A DNA stretch of 64,000 nucleotides, taken from the NCBI GenBank assembly GCA_020846135.1, contig JADLEK010000018.1, forward strand, positions 1 through 64,000, written 5' to 3'. Shown here in pieces: positions 27,136 through 36,249 of this stretch. The first letter of the stretch is position 1, and each line of letters starts with the position of its first letter. A program made the position numbers and the translations under genes. Under the pieces are notes generated by a model. The model saw only the letters and a list, made by a program, of their open reading frames with translations. It was not told the origin of the DNA and did not search any database. This stretch comes from Gammaproteobacteria bacterium (GTDB lineage: Bacteria; Pseudomonadota; Gammaproteobacteria; Competibacterales; Competibacteraceae).

Positions 27136-27429
27136 ATGCAGACTCCATCGTGGTTAAAACTGCTGGTGATCTTGGCCGGATTCACGGCTGCCGGTTCCGG
27201 GCGCGCCCAGAATGCGCTGGCCGAGGAAATCTGGAGCCAGAATTTTTGCGAACAGGCGGTGTCTCTGGCGCAACGGCATGGCGAGTCGCCACAGGCGTTG
27301 AACATGGTTGATTGCCGGCTGCTCAACTACTATCAGCCTTCCTACTGGCAATGCGTCATTGCCACCCTGAATGCGGATACCGCCCTGAAACTGGACGCTG
27401 CCCGTTCCCACTGTCTCGCTCAATACTGA
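27136..27429 (+). CDS. small secreted protein with four cysteines, unknown function
   Basis: 97 residues. An N-terminal signal peptide (LLVILAGFTAAGSGRAQ, cleavage near residue 25) leaves a mature part of about 70 residues with four cysteines (FCEQ, VDCRL, WQCVI, SHCLA), which could form two disulfides in the periplasm. It contains no motif I recognise. It starts 99 bp from the divergent metG start and ends six bases before apbC, so it is likely co-transcribed with apbC and dcd. The GAGGCGAAC just before the ATG is a plausible ribosome site. Confidence 0.65.
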   Translation: MQTPSWLKLLVILAGFTAAGSGRAQNALAEEIWSQNFCEQAVSLAQRHGESPQALNMVDCRLLNYYQPSYWQCVIATLNADTALKLDAARSHCLAQY

Positions 27430-27435
27430 GGATTA

Positions 27436-28530
27436 ATGATGACCGCGATCACCCACGCCGCTGTGGAAACCGCCCTCAAGGGCTATATCGACCCCTATCT
27501 TGAACAGGACCTGATCGCCGCCAAGTGCCTTAAACGGCTTCATATTGAAGGTGACCGGGTTGCGGTGGAAATTGAACTCGGCTTCCCAGCGTCCGGCTAC
27601 CAGGAGACGCTGGCCGCCGCCTTGCGCGAGCGGTTAGCCGGATTGCCAGGGGTGGGTGAAATCAGCATTCAACTGGACAGCAAGATCATCGCCCACGAAG
27701 TGCAAAAGGGCTTGAAGCCGCTGCCGGGGGTGAAAAACATCATCGCCGTGGCTTCGGGCAAGGGCGGGGTCGGCAAGTCCACCACAGCCGTCAATCTGGC
27801 GCTGGCGCTGAGTATCGAAGGCGCAACGGTCGGGCTGCTGGACGCCGATATTTACGGCCCCAGCCAGCCGCGGATGCTGGGCGTGAACCAGCAACCGGAG
27901 TCGCCGGACGGCAAATCGCTGTTGCCGGTAATGAGCCACGGCCTGCAATCCATGTCCATCGGTTATCTCATCGAGGAAGAAACGCCGATGGTCTGGCGCG
28001 GGCCGATGGTGACCCAGGCGCTGGAGCAGTTATTGCGCGATACCCGCTGGCAGGATCTGGATTATCTGATCATCGATCTGCCGCCCGGCACCGGCGACAC
28101 CCAGTTGACGCTGTCGCAGAAAGTACCGGTCAGCGGCGCGATCATCGTCACTACCCCGCAGGACATCGCCTTGCTCGATGCCCGCAAGGGTTTGAAGATG
28201 TTTGAGAAGGTGGAGGTGCCGGTGCTGGGCGTGGTTGAGAACATGAGCATCCACATCTGCTCGAACTGCGGCCATGAGGAGCATATTTTCGGCACCGGCG
28301 GCGGGTCGCGGATGGCGGCGCAGCACAACGTTCCGTTTCTCGGTTCCTTGCCGCTGGACATCCGCATCCGCGAGGAAACCGATAGCGGCAGACCAACCGT
28401 GATCGCCGAACCGGAGAGCCGGATCGCCGGGCTGTATCGGGAGATCGCCCGCCGCGCCGGCGCCCGGTTGTCCCTGCAAGCCAAGAACTACAGCCATAAA
28501 TTCCCCAGTATCGTCATTCAAAACACCTGA
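27436..28530 (+). CDS. apbC: iron-sulfur cluster carrier protein ApbC/Mrp
   Basis: A 364-residue Mrp/NBP35-type P-loop ATPase that delivers Fe-S clusters. An N-terminal DUF59-like domain (about residues 1-85, EGDRVAVEIELGFPASGY) precedes the deviant Walker A SGKGGVGKSTTAVNLA, the LLDADIYGPSQPRMLG block, and PPGTGDTQLT. The cluster-bridging CxxC is C-S-N-C in HICSNCGHEEHIFGTGG. All functional residues are present. It lies between the small secreted protein gene and dcd. Confidence 0.95.
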   Translation: MMTAITHAAVETALKGYIDPYLEQDLIAAKCLKRLHIEGDRVAVEIELGFPASGYQETLAAALRERLAGLPGVGEISIQLDSKIIAHEVQKGLKPLPGVKNIIAVASGKGGVGKSTTAVNLALALSIEGATVGLLDADIYGPSQPRMLGVNQQPESPDGKSLLPVMSHGLQSMSIGYLIEEETPMVWRGPMVTQALEQLLRDTRWQDLDYLIIDLPPGTGDTQLTLSQKVPVSGAIIVTTPQDIALLDARKGLKMFEKVEVPVLGVVENMSIHICSNCGHEEHIFGTGGGSRMAAQHNVPFLGSLPLDIRIREETDSGRPTVIAEPESRIAGLYREIARRAGARLSLQAKNYSHKFPSIVIQNT

Positions 28531-28539
28531 GCTACCGTT

Positions 28540-29142
28540 ATGCGTCTAGCTGATGGCGACATTGAACGCTGGCTTGAACAGGGCCGGATCGGCATTGAAC
28601 CGCCCCCCACGCCGGGCAAAATCAACGGCGTGAGCGTGGATTTGCATCTGGGCAGCCGGTTTCGGGTGTTCAATGATCACGCCGCGCCGTACATCGATCT
28701 GAGCGGCCCGCGTGAGGAGGTCGATCACGCGATCAACCGGATCATGAGCAAGGAGATCCGGATTGCCGATGACGCCTCGTTTTTCATCCATCCCGGCGAA
28801 CTGGCGTTGGCGGCCACTGCGGAAACGATCACAGTGCCGGATGATCTGGTGGGCTGGCTGGATGGCCGCTCCAGCCTGGCGCGACTGGGGCTGATGGTGC
28901 ATGTCACCGCGCACCGGATCGATCCAGGCTGGAGCGGGGCGATTGTGCTGGAGTGCTACAACAGCGGCAAATTGCCGTTGGCGCTGCGGCCCGGCATGGC
29001 GATTTGCGCGATCAGCTTTGAACTGCTGACCAGTCCGGCGATTCGGCCCTATTCCAAACGGCAGGACGCCAAATACAAGCACCAGAGCGGGCCAACGCCC
29101 AGCCGGATCGGCGGCGATGAACCGCTGGATAAAGGCCATTAA
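28540..29142 (+). CDS. dcd: dCTP deaminase
   Basis: A 200-residue trimeric enzyme that deaminates dCTP to dUTP for thymidylate synthesis. The [13 protein letters not shown] block, the [24 protein letters not shown] catalytic stretch (with the active-site glutamate in [10 protein letters not shown]) and the C-terminal [12 protein letters not shown] segment match Dcd. Length is slightly above the usual 188-193. It follows apbC by nine bases. A hairpin repeat begins just after the stop and may terminate transcription. Confidence 0.95.
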   Translation: MRLADGDIERWLEQGRIGIEPPPTPGKINGVSVDLHLGSRFRVFNDHAAPYIDLSGPREEVDHAINRIMSKEIRIADDASFFIHPGELALAATAETITVPDDLVGWLDGRSSLARLGLMVHVTAHRIDPGWSGAIVLECYNSGKLPLALRPGMAICAISFELLTSPAIRPYSKRQDAKYKHQSGPTPSRIGGDEPLDKGH

Positions 29143-29145
29143 CCG

Positions 29146-29203
29146 GCCACGGAAGAACACGGAAAATTTTTCTTTTTCAGTGTGTTCCGTGTTTTTCCGT
29201 GGC
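29146..29203. repeat. intergenic hairpin repeat, CCACGGAA family (copy 2)
   Basis: A near-perfect inverted repeat. The left arm GCCACGGAAGAACACGGAA and right arm TTCCGTGTTTTTCCGTGGC pair at 18 of 19 positions around a 20-base A/T-rich loop. It is the cleanest copy in the window of the family also found after clpB. It lies immediately after dcd, where it may also serve as a transcript 3' end. Confidence 0.8.
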
Positions 29204-29249
29204 TAATAATCCTGTCCACCGGATACGCTATCTCTGGGAACGCCCCAGT

Positions 29250-29661
29250 TGCAGACAACCCTGGTTGAAAAGACTATCGCCCAACTCTCATCGGAGTACG
29301 GGGTCCACGCCAGCCAGATCAACGCCTGGAAGCAGCAGGCGCGGGAAAAGTTGCCGGAACTATTCGGGCGGCCGAGTGGAATGGATGACCACCGCCGGGA
29401 AGCGGAGCAAGACCTGCCCTACCAGCAGATGGGTCGCCTGCAAGTGGAGGTGGACTGGCTGCGAAAAAAGTCCAAAGCGTTGGGCTTGACGTGAGCGTGA
29501 AGCGCACATTAGTGGAGCCTAACGCGAAGAGTCCCAGTCTGCGTCGGCAATGCGCCTTACTGGGACTGAATCGGTCGAGTTGGTATATCCCCGCGTCGGT
29601 AGGCGACGAAAGCGCGGAAAATCAGCGGTTGATGGACCGGATCAACGCGATATACCGAATC
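29250..29661 (+). pseudogene. IS3-family transposase remnant (orfA end plus orfB start)
   Basis: The first frame (to 29494) carries VEKTIAQLSSEYGVHASQIN and WKQQAREKLPELFG, then QVEVDWLRKKSKAL: the helix-turn-helix and leucine-zipper part of an IS3 orfA, missing its first 20 or so residues. The second frame starts with GTG at 29491 in the usual GTGA overlap and reads LVEPNAKSPSLRRQCALLGL, NRSSWY, then ENQRLMDRINAIY, the N-terminus of orfB, before it breaks into integrase sequence at about 29662. The DDE catalytic domain is gone. It is a dead remnant. Confidence 0.75.
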
Positions 29662-29849
29662 ATGAACGGCGGGAATATTCTGGTATTGCAACGCATTCTA
29701 GGCCACCAAAGCCTGACGATGACCCTCCGGTTGCCCACTTGGCGCCGGAACACTTGCAGGAAGCTACCCGATTCAATCCCCTCAATAAGGTTGACGATTT
29801 GTTGACACTGGACGCTGATCGACGCCCGAGCAACAAAGCAACCCTCTGA
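29662..29849 (+). pseudogene. C-terminal fragment of a tyrosine recombinase, frameshifted at the catalytic tyrosine
   Basis: MNGGNILVLQRILGHQSLTM in one frame continues, after a one-base slip near 29731, as AHLAPEHLQEATRFNPL in another. Intact relatives read LGHxSLTMTxRYAHLAPEHL, where the Tyr is the DNA nucleophile. Here the codon expected to be TAT or TAC is reduced to two bases, so the frame is lost exactly there. Only about 60 codons of the gene remain. It ends nine bases from the 3' end of tRNA-Ile, the normal position of an integrase next to its attachment site. Confidence 0.7.
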
Positions 29850-29857
29850 TTTTAAAA

Positions 29858-29930
29858 TGGGCCCTGTAGGATTCGAACCTACAACCAAGGGATTATGAGT
29901 CCCCTGCTCTGACCGTTGAGCTAAGGGCCC
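29858..29930 (-). tRNA. ileX: tRNA-Ile (anticodon CAU, lysidine-modified type)
   Basis: A 73-base cloverleaf: 7-bp acceptor GGGCCCT/AGGGCCC, D stem GCTC/GAGC, anticodon stem with loop CTCATAA (anticodon CAT), T stem GTAGG/CCTAC with loop TTCGAAT. The TTAGCTCA start and the GACTCATAATC anticodon arm match the minor isoleucine tRNA read after lysidine modification, not initiator or elongator Met. The 3' CCA is not encoded; the following bases are TTTTAAA. A dead integrase fragment abuts the 3' end. The assignment as Ile rather than Met rests on the resemblance to E. coli ileX. Confidence 0.88.
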
Positions 29931-30005
29931 GGAACAGATTGAAATGGAACAGATTGGAATTCTAGCCAGCGATCGGTGCGCCCGTCAGTTGTTGAGTGAT
30001 CGCAT

Positions 30006-31886
30006 CTACTCCAGATCAAGAAAACTGCGCAGTTGTTCCGAACGGTTCGGATGCCGCAACTTGCGCAAGGCCTTGGCTTCGATCTGGCGGATGCGTTCAC
30101 GAGTGACATCAAACTGCTTACCGACTTCTTCCAGGGTGTGGTCGGTCGGCATATCAATCCCAAACCGCATCCGCAACACTTTGGCCTCACGCGGAGTGAG
30201 CGTTGACAACACCTCCCGCGTTGCTTCGCGCAAGCCCTCCACCGTGGCCGCATCCACCGGCGACATCACGCTGAGATCTTCAATAAAATCACCCAAGTGC
30301 GAATCCTCGTCGTCCCCAATCGGGGTTTCCATCGAAATTGGTTCCTTGGCGATTTTCAGGACTTTGCGCACCTTGTCCTCGGGCATCTCCATGCGCTTGG
30401 ACAATTCCTCCGGATTCGGTTCGCGCCCCATCTCCTGCAGCATCTGCCGGGAAATCCGGTTCAGCTTGTTAATCGTCTCGATCATGTGAACCGGAATGCG
30501 AATGGTCCGAGCCTGATCGGCGATCGAGCGGGTGATCGCCTGCCGGATCCACCAGGTCGCATAGGTCGAAAATTTGTAGCCGCGCCGATATTCGAACTTG
30601 TCCACCGCCTTCATCAAACCAATGTTGCCTTCCTGAATCAGATCGAGGAACTGCAAGCCCCGGTTGGTGTACTTCTTGGCGATGGAAATCACCAGTCGCA
30701 GATTGGCTTCCACCATCTCCTTTTTGGCGCGACGGGCCTTGGCTTCGCCGATCGCCATGTGGCGGTTGATATCCTTGATTTCGTGAATCGACAGCCGCGC
30801 TTCCTGTTCGATCGCCTGTAAGCGCCGCTGCGCCGCTATGATTTCAGTGCGATGCTCGATCAGTGCTGGAGCGCACTTCCGTCCGGATTGAATCTGCTCA
30901 TCGACCCACTCCAGCCGGGTTTCGTTTTGCGGGAACGAACCAATGAAGGTCTTGCGCGGCATCTGAGCCTTTTGTACGCAGATCTGCGTCACTGCTTTTT
31001 CATGACTGCGAATGCGTTCGGCGATTTCATGCAGGTTAACGATCAGGCGATCCAGGGTTTTGGGAACCAGTCGGAACTGCAAAAAACGCTCGCTGAGCTG
31101 CTGCCGCAAGGCCTGGGTCTGGGGGTGTTGAATGCCCAATTCATCGACGCTGGACAGGGTCTGTTCGTACAGGGCGCGCAAATCGCCGAAACGGCGGGCG
31201 GTTTCTACCGGATCAGGACCGGTATCCACTACGCTTGGCGTACCCTCCTCATCCTCATCCTCGACATCGCTGACCACCACCACATCGTCGCCGACCACCA
31301 CTGCATCGGGATCATCCGCCGCCAGCAACAAATCAACGTCCGGCAAGGGCGGTGCGGGTTCTTCGACCTCTTCGGCGTCCCTGAATCCGCTGATGACATC
31401 CGCCAGTCGTGTTCCATTCTCATGAATCGAATCGTAAATCCGCAGGAGTTCGCCAGTGGTAAGCAAATAGCTGGCCAAGGCTGACAACACCTGGGTCATC
31501 CCTTCCTCAATGCGCTTGGCGATCTGGATTTCGCCTTCCCGGGTCAACAGTTCGACGGTCCCCATCTCGCGCATGTACATCCGCACCGGATCAGTGGTGC
31601 GGCCAAACTCGCTATCCACCGCCGCCAGCGCTGCCGCAGCTTCCTCAGCCACCACGTCATCATCGGCGTTGGCCGGATTTTCGTTGAGCAGCAGGGTTTC
31701 CGCGTCCGGGACAAATTCATGGACCTCAATGCCCATGTCATTGATCATGGAAATAATATCTTCAATCTGCTCAGGATCAACGATATCATCGGGCAAATGA
31801 TCATTCACCTCGGCATAGGTCAGGAAGCCCTTTTCCTTGCCGCGGGCGATCAACTTCTTTAACTGCGATTGTTGCTGCTCGCTCAT
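30006..31886 (-). CDS. rpoD: RNA polymerase primary sigma factor (sigma-70)
   Basis: A 626-residue housekeeping sigma factor. Region 1.1 ([20 protein letters not shown]) is at the start, followed by [22 protein letters not shown] (region 1.2), a long acidic non-conserved insert, region 2 ([47 protein letters not shown]), region 3, and region 4 ([20 protein letters not shown]) ending in RSFLDLE. The insert contains a Val/Asp-rich stretch ([19 protein letters not shown]). Last gene of the rpsU-yqeY-dnaG-rpoD operon. The 68-bp spacer from dnaG suggests co-transcription. Confidence 0.97.
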   Translation of the reverse strand: MSEQQQSQLKKLIARGKEKGFLTYAEVNDHLPDDIVDPEQIEDIISMINDMGIEVHEFVPDAETLLLNENPANADDDVVAEEAAAALAAVDSEFGRTTDPVRMYMREMGTVELLTREGEIQIAKRIEEGMTQVLSALASYLLTTGELLRIYDSIHENGTRLADVISGFRDAEEVEEPAPPLPDVDLLLAADDPDAVVVGDDVVVVSDVEDEDEEGTPSVVDTGPDPVETARRFGDLRALYEQTLSSVDELGIQHPQTQALRQQLSERFLQFRLVPKTLDRLIVNLHEIAERIRSHEKAVTQICVQKAQMPRKTFIGSFPQNETRLEWVDEQIQSGRKCAPALIEHRTEIIAAQRRLQAIEQEARLSIHEIKDINRHMAIGEAKARRAKKEMVEANLRLVISIAKKYTNRGLQFLDLIQEGNIGLMKAVDKFEYRRGYKFSTYATWWIRQAITRSIADQARTIRIPVHMIETINKLNRISRQMLQEMGREPNPEELSKRMEMPEDKVRKVLKIAKEPISMETPIGDDEDSHLGDFIEDLSVMSPVDAATVEGLREATREVLSTLTPREAKVLRMRFGIDMPTDHTLEEVGKQFDVTRERIRQIEAKALRKLRHPNRSEQLRSFLDLE

Positions 31887-31953
31887 GCCTGTTCACATCA
31901 AGGTAAACTATTAATTATATCACAAGATATCAATTTGGCTTTTAACCGGAACA

Positions 31954-33696
31954 TTAGACTTTTTTAATTTTTCCAAGGTTCCGTAACGCGTCCCGTTCTT
32001 CGGCGCTGAGGGCGCTGGGCGCACCACGCTGCAGCAGGGTTTCCAGCAAGCGTTCGTCGGGATCATCGCGGCGGCGCAAATAATCCAGAATGTCGGCGAA
32101 TTCTTCCTCAAACCGATAATGCCCATCCGGCGATTCCGGTCGCCATTGCGCCAGTTGCTCCAGAATGGCGCCCTCACGGGTATTCCGATACCGCTCCAGC
32201 ACGGCAGCGGCAGTCAGCCCGGGATGGGCATTCAGCGCACCGACCAAATCAGCGAGTAATTTCGCCCCAGGTTCAGCGCTGCCCCGCAGGATGGCCTCCT
32301 CGGCCTGCGCCTGTTGCGCCAGCTCCGGGCGATGTAACAGCAACGCCAGCGCCTTACGCAGCGGGGTGCGGGTTAGACGCAGATTACGATCGCCGGGCGA
32401 TGCAACCTTGGCGGGTGGTTGGCGCAACCGGGTGTTGATGACTTGCGCTTCCTGGCGCAACCGTTGTTCCAGCAGATCGCGGAAATGACCCTCGGGCAAT
32501 TTTTCCAGCAACGGTTGGGCTAATTCGGCCAGTTTGACCCGACCGGTCAGCGTGTCAGGCGCATCGATCCGGGCGCGGAGTTCCGTGAACAGGTAATTAG
32601 CCAGCGGCATGGCTTGCGTCAAGCGTTGCTCGAACGCCGCCAGGCCATCCCGGCGCACCAGGGTATCGGGATCGTCGCCGTCGGGCAGGAACAGAAAGCG
32701 GACCTGGCGCCCCTCGCGCAGTAACGGCAACACCGCAGTCAAGGCGCGCCAGGCTGCTGCCCGTCCCGCCCGATCGCCGTCAAAACAGAACGTCAGATCA
32801 TTAACGGTGCGGAACAGCCGCTCGACCTGCTCGGCGGTGGTTGCGGTGCCCAGCGTGGCGACGACATAAGTCAGGCCGTATTGAGCCAGCGCCACCACAT
32901 CGAGATAGCCTTCAACCACCACCAGTTTTTGCAATGGCCGGGTATAAAGCCGCGCCTCATACAGGCCATAAAGCTCCCAACCCTTGTGAAACAGTGGCGT
33001 TTCCGGCGAGTTGAGATATTTAGGCGCGGCATTGTCAGCCAGCGCCCGGCCGCCAAAGGCGATGACCCGGCCCCGGCGATCACGGATCGGAAAAATGATG
33101 CGGTCGCGGAACCGGTCGCGCAGCCGACCCTGATCGTCGCGCTGAACCAGCCCGGCCTCCAGCAGCGTTGGGGCAGTAACGCCGGCGTTCAGCAAGGCCT
33201 GGCTCAGGTTTTCCCAACCAGGCGGGGCGTAGCCGATGCCAAAGGTGGCTGCGATTTGACCGGTCAGACCGCGTTGGCGCAAATAGTCGACGGCCCGCTG
33301 CCGGGTGGGATGTTCGCGCAATTGGCGGCGGGACCAGCGATCGGCCTGGGCCAGACCGTCCAGCAACAGCCCGGTGGTGGGGAAGGTTTCCCCGCCGGTT
33401 TTTGGCACATCCAGGCCAGCCAGCCGGGCCAGTTCCTCCACGGCATCGACAAACCCCAGCCGCTCGTACTCCATCAGGAAGCTGATGGCGGTGCCATGAG
33501 CGCCACAGCCAAAACAGTGATAGAACTGTTTTTGGGGACTGACTGAAAAAGAAGGAGTTTTTTCGGCGTGGAACGGACAACAGGCCATCCAGTCCCGGCC
33601 GGCCCGGCGCAAGGGCACCCGGGCGTTGATGATCTCGACGAGATCCGTCCGGGCGAGCAGTTGATCGAGAAAATCCTGAGGGATGCGGCCAGCCAT
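31954..33696 (-). CDS. dnaG: DNA primase
   Basis: A 580-residue primase that makes RNA primers at the replication fork. The N-terminal CHC2 zinc finger is CPFHAEKTPSFSVSPQKQFY followed by HCFGCGAHG, the TOPRIM core has VVVEGYLDVVAL and CFDGDRAGRAA with the metal-binding residues, and the C-terminal helicase-interaction domain runs from about 440. Length is typical. It sits between yqeY and rpoD in the macromolecular-synthesis operon. Confidence 0.97.
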   Translation of the reverse strand: MAGRIPQDFLDQLLARTDLVEIINARVPLRRAGRDWMACCPFHAEKTPSFSVSPQKQFYHCFGCGAHGTAISFLMEYERLGFVDAVEELARLAGLDVPKTGGETFPTTGLLLDGLAQADRWSRRQLREHPTRQRAVDYLRQRGLTGQIAATFGIGYAPPGWENLSQALLNAGVTAPTLLEAGLVQRDDQGRLRDRFRDRIIFPIRDRRGRVIAFGGRALADNAAPKYLNSPETPLFHKGWELYGLYEARLYTRPLQKLVVVEGYLDVVALAQYGLTYVVATLGTATTAEQVERLFRTVNDLTFCFDGDRAGRAAAWRALTAVLPLLREGRQVRFLFLPDGDDPDTLVRRDGLAAFEQRLTQAMPLANYLFTELRARIDAPDTLTGRVKLAELAQPLLEKLPEGHFRDLLEQRLRQEAQVINTRLRQPPAKVASPGDRNLRLTRTPLRKALALLLHRPELAQQAQAEEAILRGSAEPGAKLLADLVGALNAHPGLTAAAVLERYRNTREGAILEQLAQWRPESPDGHYRFEEEFADILDYLRRRDDPDERLLETLLQRGAPSALSAEERDALRNLGKIKKV

Positions 33697-33792
33697 AACC
33701 GCAAAGCCTAGTGTAGAACCGCCCGGCCGTCAGCGGTCAGGCGCAATGAGTGAGGGTGCGCAACGATGCGGGGTTTGCCGGCGGCGGCAAAT

Positions 33793-34239
33793 TCAACCGC
33801 CAAGCCGGGCCTTGATCCGGGTGCTGACCATGGCCATGTCCGCTCGGCCCTGCGCCTGATCTTTGATGATCGCCATGACCTTGCCCATATCGCGCACCGA
33901 CTGAGCGCCGGTGGCAGCCATTGCAGCGGCGATCAGCGCCTCGACTTCGGCTTCGCTCAACGGTGCCGGCTGATAAGACTGAATCAGATCAATCTCAAAC
34001 GCCTCCTGGGCGGCGAGGTCATCTCGTCCGGCGTTCTGGTATTGCGCCAGCGATTCCCGGCGCTGCTTGATCATCTTTTCCAGCACCGCGAGCGTCTGGA
34101 TGTCGCTCAACACAATGCGTTCGTCGATTTCGCGCTGCTTGACGGCAGCCAGGATCAGGCGGATCGCGCCGAGGCGCTCCTTCTCCTTGGCTCGCATCGC
34201 GGCTTTCATGTCATCCTGAAGGCGGTCTTTAATCGACAT
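33793..34239 (-). CDS. yqeY: GatB/YqeY-domain protein
   Basis: 148 residues, all one YqeY domain: LQDDMKAAMRAKEKERLGAIRLI at the start, then VLEKMIKQRRESLAQYQNAGRDDL and the C-terminal GKVMAIIKDQAQGRADM helix. The domain is shared with the tail of the GatB amidotransferase subunit and probably binds tRNA, but its cellular role is unclear. It lies between rpsU and dnaG, its usual gammaproteobacterial place outside the enterics. Confidence 0.92.
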   Translation of the reverse strand: MSIKDRLQDDMKAAMRAKEKERLGAIRLILAAVKQREIDERIVLSDIQTLAVLEKMIKQRRESLAQYQNAGRDDLAAQEAFEIDLIQSYQPAPLSEAEVEALIAAAMAATGAQSVRDMGKVMAIIKDQAQGRADMAMVSTRIKARLGG

Positions 34240-34280
34240 GAGGGCAGGCTCGCAGGTGGAAAAGCAGAAAGGGGTCAGAC

Positions 34281-34496
34281 TCAGAACAGGCGGGTGCGGC
34301 GGGCGACTTCCCGAGACAGTTTCTTCAAATGACGCTTGACGGCGGCGGCCCGCTTGCGTTTACGTTCCTGGGTCGGCTTTTCGTAAAACTCGCGGCGGCG
34401 CACCTCGGACAGGACGCCAGCTTTTTCGCAGGAGCGTTTGAAACGGCGCAATGCGACATCAAACGGTTCATTTTCCTTGATTTTCACGGCAGGCAT
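34281..34496 (-). CDS. rpsU: 30S ribosomal protein bS21
   Basis: 71 residues, highly basic, [20 protein letters not shown] at the start with [20 protein letters not shown] following: a standard bS21. It helps mRNA binding on the small subunit. First gene of the operon with yqeY, dnaG and rpoD, and divergent from tsaD, as in many gammaproteobacteria. A predicted promoter lies about 60 bp upstream. Confidence 0.97.
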   Translation of the reverse strand: MPAVKIKENEPFDVALRRFKRSCEKAGVLSEVRRREFYEKPTQERKRKRAAAVKRHLKKLSREVARRTRLF

Positions 34497-34552
34497 TAAA
34501 CCTTCACCTCATTCTTCATGGTCTGTTCCAGGTTAGGCGGATCGTGTCCGGT

Positions 34553-34580
34553 TGTATAATCAAAAAACAATAAATTGTAA
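34553..34580 (-). promoter_or_regulatory. predicted sigma-70 promoter for rpsU-yqeY-dnaG-rpoD
   Basis: On the minus strand -35 TTACAA and -10 TATACA are separated by 16 bp, in an A/T-rich stretch that stands out from the GC-rich surroundings. The start point would be about 50 bp ahead of the rpsU ATG. The overlapping TATAAT on the plus strand (34555-34560) could be the -10 for tsaD, but lacks a good -35. Confidence 0.45.
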
Positions 34581-34616
34581 TCACCCTAGACGCCAAATGC
34601 AAAGTTGCGAAATCTC

Positions 34617-35636
34617 ATGCTGATTCTGGGTATTGAAACCTCCTGTGACGAAACCGGCCTGGCGCTCTATGACAGCGCACGCGGATTGCTGGCCCATGCG
34701 CTACACAGCCAGATCGCGCTCCATGCTGAATATGGTGGCGTGGTGCCGGAACTGGCTTCGCGCGATCATGTCCGCAAGACTTTGCCCTTGCTGCGGGAGT
34801 TATTCCGGCAAGCCGATACGCCGCCCGATGCAGTGGACGGGGTGGCTTACACCCGTGGGCCGGGTCTGATCGGGGCGCTGCTGGTCGGGGCGGCGATTGG
34901 GCGCAGTCTGGCCTGGGCTTGGAACGTTCCCGCGCTGGGGGTGCATCACATGGAAGGGCATTTGCTGGCGCCGATGCTGGAGCCGGAACCACCGAATTTC
35001 CCCTTTGTCGCGTTGCTGGTGTCCGGCGGGCATAGCCTGCTGGTGCGGGTCGACGAGGTGGGGTGTTATCACCTGATCGGCGAGTCGCTGGATGACGCCG
35101 CCGGCGAGGCTTTCGACAAGACCGCCAAGTTGCTGGGCCTGCCGTATCCGGGCGGACCGGCGCTGGCGAAACTGGCCGAACAGGGTGATCCGCGTCGTTT
35201 CACCTTTCCCCGTCCGATGACCGACCGGCCTGGTTGCAACTTCAGTTTCAGCGGTCTGAAAACGGCGGCCCTTCATGCCTGGCGCGGCTTGGAGCCGACG
35301 CCCGAAAATCAGGCTGATGTGGCGCGGGCATTCGAGGAGGCGGTGGTGGATACGCTGGCGATCAAGTGCGGGCGGGCCTTGCAGACGACCGAACTGGACC
35401 GGCTGGTGGTCGCCGGTGGGGTCGGCGCGAACCGGCGGTTGCGGGAGCGGTTGCGTGAACTGGCGGTTGCGCGGGGCGGGCGGGTCTATTACCCCCGGCT
35501 GGAGTTCTGCACCGACAACGGCGCGATGATCGCCTATGCTGGCTGGCGGCGACTGGCGGCGGGTCAACGCGATGATGCCGCCATTGAAGTTCTGCCGCGC
35601 TGGCCGCTGGATCAGTTGCCGGCGGTCTTGGGCTGA
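34617..35636 (+). CDS. tsaD: tRNA N6-threonylcarbamoyladenosine transferase TsaD
   Basis: A 339-residue ASKHA-fold enzyme that completes t6A37 in tRNAs decoding ANN codons, with TsaB and TsaE. The start [19 protein letters not shown] matches the family exactly, so the ATG at 34617 is preferred to the TTG at 34605. Metal-binding histidines are in [13 protein letters not shown], the phosphate and ribose loops are VSGGHSLLV and [15 protein letters not shown], and [16 protein letters not shown] is present near the end. Divergent from rpsU. Confidence 0.97.
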   Translation: MLILGIETSCDETGLALYDSARGLLAHALHSQIALHAEYGGVVPELASRDHVRKTLPLLRELFRQADTPPDAVDGVAYTRGPGLIGALLVGAAIGRSLAWAWNVPALGVHHMEGHLLAPMLEPEPPNFPFVALLVSGGHSLLVRVDEVGCYHLIGESLDDAAGEAFDKTAKLLGLPYPGGPALAKLAEQGDPRRFTFPRPMTDRPGCNFSFSGLKTAALHAWRGLEPTPENQADVARAFEEAVVDTLAIKCGRALQTTELDRLVVAGGVGANRRLRERLRELAVARGGRVYYPRLEFCTDNGAMIAYAGWRRLAAGQRDDAAIEVLPRWPLDQLPAVLG

Positions 35637-35672
35637 GATGATTATTTTTGGCGGATATTAAGGTACTGGCCT

Positions 35673-35822
35673 GTGGAAAATCTTCTCGCCGCTCTTTCCG
35701 GCATTCGTGATAACCATACCCGTGGCAAAGTCGCTGATTTCCTCGAAGCCAACATTAGGTGCGAGCAGCCATACCAACGGTCTTCAACATCACATTCCTC
35801 CCCATTCAGGCTTAATGCTTAA
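35673..35822 (+). pseudogene. possible N-terminal remnant of a helicase with PLD-like domain
   Basis: The frame starting with GTG at 35673 reads VENLLAALSGIRDNHTRGKV then ADFLEANI before turning into unrelated sequence and stopping. The D-N-x-T-R-G-K-V-A-D-F-L pattern recalls the N-terminus of SNF2/DEAD-type helicases that begin with a phospholipase-D-like domain (usually continuing into a P-G-S-x-L-S-I-V-S-A-Y segment). Only about 28 residues match. The rest of the 286-bp gap after tsaD shows nothing else. The call is tentative. Confidence 0.25.
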
Positions 35823-35922
35823 TCTTGTGAAACGAGCCATTATCCGGTGGCAACGACTGCACAATAACGTAGTCTTGCATAATCCGCCCATGCATTGAGG
35901 CCAGGCAATGCTAAGGGCATAA

Positions 35923-36249
35923 CTACGTTACCAGGCAGACTTGCTGCAGCGGTTCGCCCTGGTGGTGCGTACTAATGTGAATGGCCACCTTGAGGTTGAG
36001 CCTGTTGGGAAAGTTGATCAAACGTTCCTGGCTAAAACGGTGAAATTTTGCGCACATGAGCGCCGATATTTCCGGTGGTTTGATGCCCAAACAAGCCGCT
36101 GCTTCTGCTGGCGTATAGCCTTGAGCCTTGAGCATCGCAACCACTTGCGCGCCCAGGGCAGCACGCATGTACAGATCCTCAGCGTGGTCCAAGCCCAAAT
36201 CGGCAAACACATTGCCGCAACTGTTCTCAAATTCAATTTCAGGGGTCAT
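35923..36249 (-). CDS. XRE-family helix-turn-helix antitoxin (HigA-like)
   Basis: A 108-residue protein. Residues 1-25 (SSGNVF-like NSCGNVFADLGLDHAEDLYM) and the following helix-turn-helix (LKAQGYTPAEAAACLGIKPPEISALM, then FHRFSQERLINFPNRLNLKV) match the short XRE antitoxins that pair with RelE/HigB toxins. The C-terminal VAIHISTHHQGEP tail is also typical. It follows the toxin gene with an 11-base overlap in the toxin-first order usual for higBA. It should bind the toxin and repress the pair's promoter. Confidence 0.75.
   Translation of the reverse strand: MTPEIEFENSCGNVFADLGLDHAEDLYMRAALGAQVVAMLKAQGYTPAEAAACLGIKPPEISALMCAKFHRFSQERLINFPNRLNLKVAIHISTHHQGEPLQQVCLVT

Noticed and set aside
35707..35898. 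63-codon open frame after tsaD
   Set aside because: No motif or ribosome site; the only recognisable sequence in the gap is in a different frame (35673-35760).
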